Assembly (NCBI GenBank): GCA_030039825.1
Contig: JASHUV010000025.1
Coordinates: forward strand, 1-8,394
Source: Thermoplasmata archaeon
Lineage (GTDB): Archaea > Thermoplasmatota > Thermoplasmata > Lutacidiplasmatales > UBA184
Direction: 5' to 3'
Length of the DNA stretch: 8,394 bases
Below the pieces are notes generated by a model that was not told where the DNA came from, did no database searches, and worked only from the letters and a program-made list of their open reading frames with translations. Below, piece after piece: positions 1-6,162 of this stretch (position 1 is its first letter; every line of letters begins with the position of its first letter). The translations under genes were made by a program, and so were the position numbers.

Positions 1-69
1 TGGCAGCGCAAGATGCCGGTGGAGAGCCAGCTCGGCCTCTTCCTCCGACGCGCGGAGGCGGAGGGATGA
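1..69 (+). CDS. C-terminal end of an unidentified protein (partial, 5' end outside the window)
   Basis: Frame 1 reads 22 sense codons and then TGA at 67-69. The peptide starts WQRKMPVESQ and ends FLRRAEAEG. Almost every third codon position is G or C, as in the other real genes here, and the peptide looks like an ordinary amphipathic, charged C-terminal helix. This supports a genuine gene end rather than chance. The fragment is too short to assign a family, so no function is proposed. It is tail-to-tail with the MT-A70 methyltransferase, leaving 81 bases between the two stops. Confidence 0.6.
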   Translation, partial: WQRKMPVESQLGLFLRRAEAEG

Positions 70-93
70 GCCGCCCCCCGCACCCCCCTCGTA

Positions 94-113
94 GAAGAAG
101 GGGAACTAATAAC
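94..113 (-). terminator. Possible T-rich archaeal terminator for the methyltransferase gene
   Basis: Read on the minus strand, this stretch is half T (GTTATTAGTTCCCCTTCTTC) in an otherwise very GC-rich region. It begins about 40 bases past the methyltransferase stop. Archaeal RNA polymerase commonly terminates at T-rich runs on the non-template strand, so the position fits. Next to it, CCCCT (85-89) can pair with AGGGG (99-103) around a 9-base loop, which is a weak hairpin. The T run is broken by four C residues, so the call is tentative. Confidence 0.28.
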
Positions 114-150
114 CGGATTCTACAGCCTTCGGGCGCGGGGCCGTCCTCGG

Positions 151-774
151 TCAGCCGGAGCGTCGGCGACCGGCGGTTCGGCCCGCGGGGAGTTCGGCCC
201 CCCAGGCCGTCCATCCGGGGGTCCGGTCCCGGGCGAAGAGCTCGAGGTACGGACCGTCGTACAGGGCCTCGATCCGGCGACGGACCTCCGGGGGCTTCGC
301 CGAGTGGCGGCCGACCGGGCTCTCGATGATCTGGTGCACGGAGGCGCTCCGCCGGGCCGGATGGCCCCGCGTCGCGATGAGGCAGATCTCGGCGTTGGCA
401 CGAGTGTAGAAGCCGAGGCCCCAGAACCAGCTCGGGGACCGCCGGTTCCGTTTCACCCACGTGAAGCCGATCGTCTTGTAGGTGAATCCCCAGGCTCGGA
501 TCACGTCGAGCGCGACCGGGAGCTTCGGTCCGGTGGCCCAGAGGAAGAGGACCGCGTTCTCGGCGGCCCAATCGCCCACCGGCAGGCGCGCGAGGGCCTC
601 CGGAGAGAGCGTGGCGTACTCCTTCTCGACCGACCGGGCGCGACCGCGGTCGACGAACTTCCCCTTGGTCCAGGCCCACGGGGGATCGGCGTAGAGGACC
701 CGGAACGGACGCTCGAAGGACGGCAGGGCCTCGCGGGTCCCCCGTCCGCCGGGCCTCGCTCCGGTCCGTCCCAT
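151..774 (-). CDS. MT-A70 family N6-adenine methyltransferase
   Basis: This 207-aa protein should transfer a methyl group from S-adenosylmethionine to the N6 of adenine, most likely in DNA, as expected for prokaryotic MT-A70 members. The catalytic motif DPPW is at residues 30-33, preceded by a hydrophobic strand (FRVLYA). The family core follows: NAVLFLWATGP near 73-83, WGFTYKTIGFTWVK at 95-108, GFYTRANAEICLIATRG at 121-137, and HSAKPPEVRRRIEALY at 157-172. The stretch YLELFAR at 176-182 with GWTAWG after it is the AdoMet-binding strand in this permuted class. The length is normal for a stand-alone bacterial, archaeal or phage member. The ATG at 772-774 leaves about 23 basic, low-complexity residues before the core. 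No restriction endonuclease or specificity subunit is nearby, so it looks like an orphan. An RNA substrate cannot be excluded. The family call is firm; the target sequence is unknown. Confidence 0.93.
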   Translation of the reverse strand: MGRTGARPGGRGTREALPSFERPFRVLYADPPWAWTKGKFVDRGRARSVEKEYATLSPEALARLPVGDWAAENAVLFLWATGPKLPVALDVIRAWGFTYKTIGFTWVKRNRRSPSWFWGLGFYTRANAEICLIATRGHPARRSASVHQIIESPVGRHSAKPPEVRRRIEALYDGPYLELFARDRTPGWTAWGAELPAGRTAGRRRSG

Positions 775-787
775 GATGCCGGTCCGG

Positions 788-801
788 GAGGGCGAACCCT
801 C
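788..801 (-). other. Small perfect hairpin upstream of the methyltransferase start
   Basis: GAGGG (788-792) and CCCTC (797-801) pair perfectly around four bases. In a minus-strand transcript the loop is UUCG, closed by G-C, and it would sit 13-27 bases before the ATG at 774. It may be a leader structure if transcription begins upstream of it. No Shine-Dalgarno sequence is visible before this ATG. Five base pairs in GC-rich DNA can easily arise by chance. Confidence 0.2.
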
Positions 802-839
802 GGGGATGAGGATATCGACCCGCTCCGCGCTCGCTCGGG

Positions 840-848
840 AAAGCTAAA
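840..848 (+). promoter_or_regulatory. TATA-like element for propeller protein A
   Basis: AAAGCTAAA is the most A/T-rich patch in the 99-base divergent spacer. Its centre (844) lies 30 bases before the ATG at 874. That is roughly the TATA-to-start distance of an archaeal leaderless mRNA, which would have almost no 5' UTR. No Shine-Dalgarno sequence precedes 874, which agrees. On the other strand it reads TTTAGCTTT and could also serve the methyltransferase with a leader of about 43 bases. GATATC at 811-816 is a rival box for that gene. Confidence 0.45.
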
Positions 849-873
849 GGGCCGACCCCCGCGTCACGGCCCG

Positions 874-3075
874 ATGCGGCCTCCCGACGGCCCGAGGGCC
901 GTTGCCACCGGCGTGGTGTTCCTGACCCTCCTTCTGCTGGGCGGAGCCGGGGCGGCCCCCGGCGGGCCGGTCTCTCGGGCCGGCTCGCTCCCGGTCGGGC
1001 ACACCGTCCCCACCGGGACGACGGCCGCGCCGCGGCCCTCGCTCTCGAAGATCGACCTCGATGTCGCGCGAAGCCCGTACCTGCCCGCCTACGACCCGCT
1101 CGACCAGGAGTTCTACGTTCCCGGGAGCGGGACCAACGAGGTCAGCGTGATCAACGGGACGACGGTCGTGGCGAACCTTACCGTCGGTCTCTCTCCGATG
1201 TTCGCCGTGTACGACGGCGCGGACGGGGAGGTCTACGTCAGCAATTCCGGCGCGAGCTCGGTCTCCGTCCTGGCCGGCACGACCGTCGTGGCGAACGTCT
1301 CGGTCGGGCGCGACCCGGGCGAGGCGGCCTACGACCCCGCCGACGGCCTCGTCTACGTGCCGAACGCCGGCACCGGGAACGTCAGCGTGATCCACGGCAC
1401 GAGCGTGGTCGCGACGCTCCGAGCCGGACCGACCGACGCGGTCGCCGTGTTCGATCCGGCCCAGAGCTACGTCGACGTGCTCAACACCGCCGCCGGGAAC
1501 GTGACGGTCCTCTCCGGGACCTCGCTCGTCGGCACGGTGACCGTCGGCGCCGACCCGTCGGCGGCGCTGTACGACAGCGCCGATGGCTATCTCTTCGTTG
1601 CCAACGGCGGCGCGAGCAGCATTAGCGTCCTCAGCGGGCGGAGCGTCGTCGGCACCCTCTCGGTCGGCAGCCAACCGCAGGCGATGGCGTTCGACAACTT
1701 CAGCGGGCGGATCTTCGTGCCGGACCTCGGTTCCTCGGAGGTGACGGTCCTCCACGGCACCACGGTCCTCGGGAAGATCGGGGTCGGCGCGAGCCCCGGG
1801 TTCGCGGCCTACGATCCCGTGGACGGGGCGGTCTACATCGCGAACCAACAGTCGAACACCGTCACGATCGTCAACGGATCGACCGACGGGACCTTGGCGA
1901 CGATCCCGGTCGGCGACTTCCCGCAGGCGATCGCCGTGGACGACCTGACCGGCGCGGTCGCCGTCACGAACTACGACACCGACAACGTCTCCCTCTTCCT
2001 GGTCCCGAGCTTCCCGGTGACCGTCGTCGCCTCCGGTCTCCCGGGCGGGACGCCGTGGTCGGTCATGATCGGCCGGCGGGGGCTCGGCTCGACGACCGGG
2101 GAGGTCGTCGCCGACCTCGCCAACGGCACCTACGCCTTCTCCCTGGGCGCGGTGACGGACTTCACCGGGAGCCCCGCGAGCGGGGTCTTCACCGTCACGG
2201 GGGCCCCGGTCCGCATCCCGGTCGCGTTCACCGAACAGTACGCGGTGACCTTCGACGCCGGCGGACTGCCGTCCGGGACGAACTGGTCGGTCACGCTCGG
2301 TCACACCCTCGCCACCACGAACGGGTCGACGATCACGTTCGATCGCCCGAACGGGACCTACGCGTACGCTGCGAACGCCACCGGATTTTCACCCATCCCC
2401 GCGACCGGCAACATCACCGTCGACGGGACTCCGCCCGCCGTGGTGGCGCTCGCCTTCTCGGTCACGCGCCCGCCGGCCTACCCGGTCGCCTTCACCGTCG
2501 GCGGGCTCCCGACCGGGGCGGCGTGGACGGTCACGCTGAACGCGACCTCGACGACCTCCACGAACGCCACGATCGGTTTCGCGGAACCGAACGGCAGCTA
2601 CGCCTACCGGGTGAGCGCCCCGCGCGGCCTGGCCGCGACGCCGGCCGAGGGTATCGTCGAAGTCGAGGGGAGCGCGGTCGGGGTCGCGATCGCACTCTTC
2701 GCCCGCCCGACGGGCGAGTTCGCGATCACGTTCCTCGCCTCGGGCCTTCCGGCCGGGACCCCCTGGTCCGTCTCGCTCGGCGGCTCGCCCGGGAACAGCT
2801 CCGTGGCGGTGATCGCCTTCACCGAGGTCAACGGGACGTACACCTTCACGGTCGGCGCCCTCGCCGGCCTCGCGGCGACCCCGTCCACAGGGTCGGTCCC
2901 GGTGAACGGGAGCGCCGTGACGGTGACCGTGGCGTTCCGGTCCACCGCGGGCCCGCCGCCCCCGCCGACCGGTCTCGCGGCGCTCACCGCCCCGGACCTC
3001 CTCGGCCTGGAGGCCGTCGTCCTCGCCGGCGTCGTCGCGGTCCTCGCGATCCGACGACGCCGCCGGGCGGCGTGA
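874..3075 (+). CDS. Membrane-anchored YVTN beta-propeller surface protein A (8 blades, 4 Ig-like stalk modules)
   Basis: This is a predicted 733-aa surface protein of unknown ligand. Residues 1-28 form a signal peptide (short basic start, then VVFLTLLLLGGAGAA). Eight YVTN-type blades start at residues 67, 107, 147, 187, 227, 267, 307 and 349. Each has the pattern P..A.YDP.DG.VYV.N....VSVI.GT..V....VG. A strand at 59-66 probably closes the ring. Four modules follow from 380, 456, 536 and 616, each with GLPxGTxWSV, then NGTYAY, then a final V.V.F strand. They resemble Ig or FN3 beta-sandwiches. A PPPPP linker (about 693-699), one transmembrane helix (about 709-726) and RRRRR end the protein, giving N-outside topology. 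About twenty N-x-S/T sequons suggest heavy glycosylation. I saw no cysteine. The frame is open back to 304, but the start at 874 is chosen because it gives a proper signal peptide and sits after a TATA-like box. The upstream part is antisense to the methyltransferase. Adhesion, receptor or S-layer roles are inference. Confidence 0.9.
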   Translation: MRPPDGPRAVATGVVFLTLLLLGGAGAAPGGPVSRAGSLPVGHTVPTGTTAAPRPSLSKIDLDVARSPYLPAYDPLDQEFYVPGSGTNEVSVINGTTVVANLTVGLSPMFAVYDGADGEVYVSNSGASSVSVLAGTTVVANVSVGRDPGEAAYDPADGLVYVPNAGTGNVSVIHGTSVVATLRAGPTDAVAVFDPAQSYVDVLNTAAGNVTVLSGTSLVGTVTVGADPSAALYDSADGYLFVANGGASSISVLSGRSVVGTLSVGSQPQAMAFDNFSGRIFVPDLGSSEVTVLHGTTVLGKIGVGASPGFAAYDPVDGAVYIANQQSNTVTIVNGSTDGTLATIPVGDFPQAIAVDDLTGAVAVTNYDTDNVSLFLVPSFPVTVVASGLPGGTPWSVMIGRRGLGSTTGEVVADLANGTYAFSLGAVTDFTGSPASGVFTVTGAPVRIPVAFTEQYAVTFDAGGLPSGTNWSVTLGHTLATTNGSTITFDRPNGTYAYAANATGFSPIPATGNITVDGTPPAVVALAFSVTRPPAYPVAFTVGGLPTGAAWTVTLNATSTTSTNATIGFAEPNGSYAYRVSAPRGLAATPAEGIVEVEGSAVGVAIALFARPTGEFAITFLASGLPAGTPWSVSLGGSPGNSSVAVIAFTEVNGTYTFTVGALAGLAATPSTGSVPVNGSAVTVTVAFRSTAGPPPPPTGLAALTAPDLLGLEAVVLAGVVAVLAIRRRRRAA
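1072..2010 (+). repeat. Eight tandem YVTN blade repeats, period 120 bp
   Basis: Blade starts fall at 1072, 1192, 1312, 1432, 1552, 1672, 1792 and 1918. The period is exactly 120 bases for six steps and then 126. Each unit carries an aspartate turn (YDP.DG or a variant), a VYV-like strand and a VSV/VTV-like strand followed by a GT turn. The units have diverged at DNA level but share short runs such as AGCGTGATC. Blade 4 is the least typical (FDPAQSYVDVLN), and blade 8 lacks its last strand, which the N-terminal strand could supply in a closed propeller. Confidence 0.85.
2011..2943 (+). repeat. Four tandem Ig-like stalk modules in protein A
   Basis: The modules begin at about 2011, 2239, 2479 and 2719 and are 76-80 codons each. 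Each starts with a strand such as YAVTF or FAITF, followed by GLPxGTxW, an NGT/NGS Y turn near the middle, and a closing strand such as VTVAF before the next module. Their regular spacing suggests a rod holding the propeller away from the membrane. I know similar modules from Thermoplasmata secreted proteins, but I cannot name a curated family with confidence. Confidence 0.75.
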
Positions 3076-3094
3076 GCCCAAGGCCGCCCGCGCC
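3076..3094. other. 19-base gap between two convergent stop codons
   Basis: Only GCCCAAGGCCGCCCGCGCC separates the TGA of protein A from the stop of protein B on the other strand. There is no T-rich run on either strand and no convincing hairpin. Each transcript probably continues into the other gene before ending, producing overlapping antisense 3' ends. Confidence 0.6.
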
Positions 3095-5983
3095 TCAGCT
3101 CGCCGGTCCGTCCGGAGGGGGCGGCGCCTCACCGTCCGGTTCGGGCCGCGCCGGGGCGTCCCGGAAGGGGTCCGTCGCCTCCGGCGGCGCGGTCGCCTCC
3201 TCCTCGTCCTCCGTCGAGGGACGATAACCCACGAGGAGGCCGGCGGCGATGAGCCCGACGACGGCGAGGAGGACGCCCAGCAGCGCGTAGGCCTCCGACG
3301 GGGGAAGGCCGAGCAACGTCGAGGAGCTGACCGCGCGGAACGGCACGACCACGGCCGCCGGCGCCTGGCCGTCGACCTCCACGGCCCCGCCGGGCCCGAC
3401 CGAGTAGCCGTTCGGCCCGGAGGCGAGGTAGGCGTACGTCCCGTTCGGCACGTCGAGCACGATCGTCGCCCCGGAGGAGTTCGCGGTGGACGTGACGATC
3501 GCCGTCGTTCCGCCGGACGCGGCCGGGGATCCGGCGCCGGAGACACTCACGACCCAGACGACGCCGTAGGCCGGTAGCCCCGTCTCCTCGAAGGTGACCC
3601 GGTAGAGCATCGGCGAGAAGGTGACGGCGATCCCGGCCGGCGCCCCGCGGACGGTCGCGTTCGGCGGACTCTGGGCGACCTCGCCCGCGGGACCTTGGAC
3701 GGCGAAGAGGTAGGTCCCGTTCGCCAGATCGAAGCGGACGGTCGTGTTCGCGGAGAGGAGCGTGAGGTTGTCGACGCGGACCGCCCAGACCGCCCCGGGC
3801 GATAATCCGGACTCGGTGAAGGTGACGGCGTACTCGGCGATCACGATGACCTTCGTGAAGCGGAGCGTGACCGTCCCGCCGTGGCCGTCGATGAGGACGG
3901 TCCCCCCGGCGACGGTCGTGAAACCGGGCACGGCCGGGATCGCGTAGTGGTAGGTGCCGTTCGGCAGCGTCAGGGTGAGCGAGGTCCCGGACGTGGTCGA
4001 GGACGAACCGTTCAGATCGACGGTCCAGTTCGTTCCTTTCGGGAGGCCCTCGGCGACGAACCGGAGCGGGTAGGTCACGAGCACGAACGTCACCGGCACC
4101 GTGACCGACGCTCCCTGGACGAGAGCGTCGCCGCCCGGCGGGGCCGTGTACCCCGGGATCGCCGTGACGGAGTAGGCGTACGTGCCGTTCGACTCGGTGA
4201 ACCCGATGGAGGAGGTCGCGCTGAAGCCGATCGACGCTCCGAGCGTGACGGTCCACACGGTCCCCGCGGCGAGCCCGGTCTCCTCGAACGTCACGGCGTA
4301 CTCGTCGACGGTGAAGAGCACGTCGACGGTCACGGGCCCGCCGTGCACGACGACCGAGCCGGTCCAGCTCGTCGAGTAGCCGGGGATCGCATCGATCGAG
4401 TACGCGTAGGTGCCGTTCGGCTCCGCGAAGTCGATCGACGGGCCCGCGGCGCTCCCCCCGACGCCATCGAGCGTCACGGCCCAGAGCGTGTAGGTGGGAA
4501 GACCCGTCTCGTTGAAATCGACCGGATAATCCGGCCGGAAGGTGATGTTCACGAGCGGGTCGTCGTTCGCGACCCGGAAGGTCCCGCCGGTCGCCGTGAA
4601 GCCGGTCACGGGCGGCACGGAGTAGCCGTACGCCCCGTTCGAGAGATAGCCGGACACGTTCGTGCCGTTCGTGACGAACTCGGTCGCGTCGACGGCGACC
4701 CCCCAGGTGGTCCCGGGGGGCAGGCCGGTCTCACGGAACGTCGCGAACCACGGGCTCGTCGCGTTGCCGATGACGCTGACGTTGCTGTCGTCGAACTCGG
4801 AGACGTAGATCTCCGAGTTCGACGGATCGTACAGGCCGGCGTAGGCGCCGTTCCCGCCGGCCACGAGGGCGACCTGCCGAGTGCCGTTGATCACGCTCAC
4901 GTTGTCGGAAGCGAGGTCGGTGACGTAGACGAGGCCGTTCGCCGGATCGTAGGTCGCGGTGCGAGGGAACGCTCCGACGCTGACGTTGGCCAGGATGGTC
5001 GTGCCGTTGATCACGCTCACGGTGTCGTTGCCCGAGTTCGGCAGATAGACGCATTCGGTCGCGCTGTCGTAGACCGCGTAACCGGGGTTCGAGCCGGTCG
5101 TGAGGTTCGTGATCACGTGGGTCCCCCCGAGGACGCTCACGTTGCTCCCGCCGCTGTTCGAGACGTAGATGTAGCCGTTCGAGGGGTCGTAGAGGACCCC
5201 CTCGGGGTTCTGCCCCACGGCGATCGTCGCGATGACGCTCGAGGTGGATCCGCTGATCACCGAGACCGTATCGCCGACGGTGTTCGAGACGTAGATGTTC
5301 CCGGTCGCCGTGTCGAGCGCGGCGAACTGCGGCGAGCTGCCGACGGCGATCTGGCGGAGGATCGAGGTGCCGGAGACGACGCTGACCCGGTCCGCCCCCG
5401 AGACCATGGCGTAGAGCTCACCGTTCTGCGGGTCGTAGAGCATCGACCGCGGGTGGGCCCCGACCGCGATGTACCCGAGCGAGGTCGTGCCGTGGTAGGC
5501 CGACAGGTCGTCGGTGATGCCGTAGTTCGCCGTGTAGACGTCCTGGTCCTGCGGGTCGTACGTCGCCGCGATCGGATCGTCCCCGGTCAACGGGCTCGTC
5601 AGGATCGTGTTGTTCGTCCCGGAGATGATCGTGACGTTGTTCGAGCCGTAGTCGGGGACGTAGATGTCGTTGTCCGCGGCGTCGTAGGTCAACTCCGCCG
5701 GTTGGGTCCCGGAGCCGTTCAGGATCCCGATGTCGATGTTCCCGAGGAGCGTCACCCCGTTCACCGGAGGGTCGGATCCCCCGAGGGGACGAGGGCTCGC
5801 GGTCGTCGCGGCCCGGGCCGCCGTGTCCGTCATCCCCCCGGGTTCCCCGAGCGGGATCCTCGAGGACGAGGGACTTCCGGGAGTTCCCGGGAGCGGGATC
5901 ACCATCAGCGCCGCGAGGGCGATGACGCCGGCGAGGGCGACCCTCCGGGACGCCCGCGTGCCCCCGGTACCCCGCGGCGGCAT
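3095..5983 (-). CDS. Membrane-anchored YVTN beta-propeller surface protein B (8 blades, 6 Ig-like stalk modules)
   Basis: This is a predicted 962-aa paralogue of protein A. Residues 1-36 form a signal peptide with RR before VALAGVIALAALMVIPL. A Ser/Pro/Ala linker follows, then a closing strand (LLGNIDIGI) and eight YVTN blades over about 93-411, for example YDPSNGYIYVSNSG and YDPANGLVYVTD. Six stalk modules start at 413, 486, 562, 638, 718 and 794 (FxETGLPxGTxW, later NGTYAY). The sixth has a Ser/Thr/Ala-rich insertion of about 15-20 residues. A transmembrane helix lies at about 899-919. Residues 921-962 form an acidic, Pro-rich tail starting RPSTEDEEE, predicted to be cytoplasmic. Sequons are abundant, and the only cysteine noticed is in blade 6. 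The frame runs back to an ATG at 6088, which would add 35 Arg/Pro-rich residues. The start at 5983 is preferred because it gives a normal signal peptide and follows GAGGGG. No ligand can be inferred. Confidence 0.88.
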   Translation of the reverse strand: MPPRGTGGTRASRRVALAGVIALAALMVIPLPGTPGSPSSSRIPLGEPGGMTDTAARAATTASPRPLGGSDPPVNGVTLLGNIDIGILNGSGTQPAELTYDAADNDIYVPDYGSNNVTIISGTNNTILTSPLTGDDPIAATYDPQDQDVYTANYGITDDLSAYHGTTSLGYIAVGAHPRSMLYDPQNGELYAMVSGADRVSVVSGTSILRQIAVGSSPQFAALDTATGNIYVSNTVGDTVSVISGSTSSVIATIAVGQNPEGVLYDPSNGYIYVSNSGGSNVSVLGGTHVITNLTTGSNPGYAVYDSATECVYLPNSGNDTVSVINGTTILANVSVGAFPRTATYDPANGLVYVTDLASDNVSVINGTRQVALVAGGNGAYAGLYDPSNSEIYVSEFDDSNVSVIGNATSPWFATFRETGLPPGTTWGVAVDATEFVTNGTNVSGYLSNGAYGYSVPPVTGFTATGGTFRVANDDPLVNITFRPDYPVDFNETGLPTYTLWAVTLDGVGGSAAGPSIDFAEPNGTYAYSIDAIPGYSTSWTGSVVVHGGPVTVDVLFTVDEYAVTFEETGLAAGTVWTVTLGASIGFSATSSIGFTESNGTYAYSVTAIPGYTAPPGGDALVQGASVTVPVTFVLVTYPLRFVAEGLPKGTNWTVDLNGSSSTTSGTSLTLTLPNGTYHYAIPAVPGFTTVAGGTVLIDGHGGTVTLRFTKVIVIAEYAVTFTESGLSPGAVWAVRVDNLTLLSANTTVRFDLANGTYLFAVQGPAGEVAQSPPNATVRGAPAGIAVTFSPMLYRVTFEETGLPAYGVVWVVSVSGAGSPAASGGTTAIVTSTANSSGATIVLDVPNGTYAYLASGPNGYSVGPGGAVEVDGQAPAAVVVPFRAVSSSTLLGLPPSEAYALLGVLLAVVGLIAAGLLVGYRPSTEDEEEATAPPEATDPFRDAPARPEPDGEAPPPPDGPAS
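3329..4747 (-). repeat. Six tandem Ig-like stalk modules in protein B
   Basis: In coding order the modules begin at about 4747, 4528, 4300, 4072, 3832 and 3604, so the steps are 73, 76, 76 and 80 codons and then 76. Module 3 has GLAAGTVW and module 5 GLSPGAVW in place of the usual GLPxGTxW. Module 2 has GLPTYTLW and module 6 GLPAYGVVW. The last module is longer than the rest. Compared with protein A there are two extra modules, which implies duplication or loss within the array. Confidence 0.75.
4881..4901 (-). repeat. Perfect 21-bp direct repeat, copy 1 (blade 7 of protein B)
   Basis: This segment is identical to 5001-5021, exactly 120 bases (one blade) away. On the coding strand it specifies the VSVINGT core of the blade. 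Such identity between adjacent blades, including third codon positions, suggests recent duplication or gene conversion. Confidence 0.8.
5001..5021 (-). repeat. Perfect 21-bp direct repeat, copy 2 (blade 6 of protein B)
   Basis: This is the second copy of the segment at 4881-4901. A 14-base part (AGCGTGATCAACGG on the coding strand) also occurs in protein A at 1144-1157 on the plus strand. The two paralogues therefore share short inverted matches about 3.8 kb apart. Confidence 0.8.
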
Positions 5984-6130
5984 TCGCCCCTCGGCCCGCA
6001 CAGGTCGCTCCGGCGCCCGTCCGCGCCTCCGGCGGGAGGTCCCCGTCGGGGCGCCGAGAGGTCGAGGGCCCGCCCTCAAGATATCCATTTCGGGGTGGCC
6101 GGCGACCCTCGGGGCCGGTTCGCTCCGCGC

Positions 6131-6139
6131 GGATTTATC
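6131..6139 (+). promoter_or_regulatory. TATA box for the DP2 gene (leaderless promoter)
   Basis: GGATTTATC stands out in the GC-rich spacer. Its ATTTAT core (6133-6138) is centred about 27 bases before the GTG at 6163, the classical archaeal TATA-to-start-site distance. Transcription would therefore begin at or next to the start codon. No Shine-Dalgarno sequence precedes the GTG, as expected for a leaderless mRNA. On the opposite strand it reads GATAAATCC and might also drive protein B, with a leader of about 20 bases to the ATG at 6088 or about 125 bases to the ATG at 5983. Confidence 0.65.
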
Positions 6140-6162
6140 GTCCCGACCGACCTTGGGCCCGC

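Larger units (their letters stand above)
4751..5707 (-). repeat. Eight tandem YVTN blade repeats in protein B
   Basis: Eight blades of 40-42 codons are read on the minus strand. Their aspartate turns are YDAADND, YDPQDQD, YDPQNGE, LDTATGN, YDPSNGY, YDSATEC, YDPANGL and YDPSNSE. Blade 2 is atypical: its third strand reads DDLSAYHGT instead of the usual VSVI.GT. Blades 6 and 7 share a perfect 21-base identity. Confidence 0.85.

Noticed and set aside
70..150. Possible tRNA or small RNA gene
   Set aside because: The 81-base gap has no cloverleaf arms or T-loop motif; only a weak 5-bp hairpin and a T-rich patch are present.
304..873. 190-codon N-terminal extension of protein A
   Set aside because: It overlaps the methyltransferase in antisense and would bury the signal peptide in the interior. 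The ATG at 874 with a TATA-like box is better.
1072..2010. CRISPR-like array
   Set aside because: The 120-base periodicity is protein-coding blade structure. There are no short identical repeats separated by unique spacers of constant size.
844..2304. Minus-strand open frame opposite the propeller of protein A
   Set aside because: The repeated DRDG/VRHDR-like composition is the antisense image of the blade repeats. It has no independent features.
2055..3227. Plus-strand frame overlapping the stalk of protein A and reading into the end of protein B
   Set aside because: It is Arg/Gly/Asp-rich with no domain and overlaps two well-supported genes in other frames.
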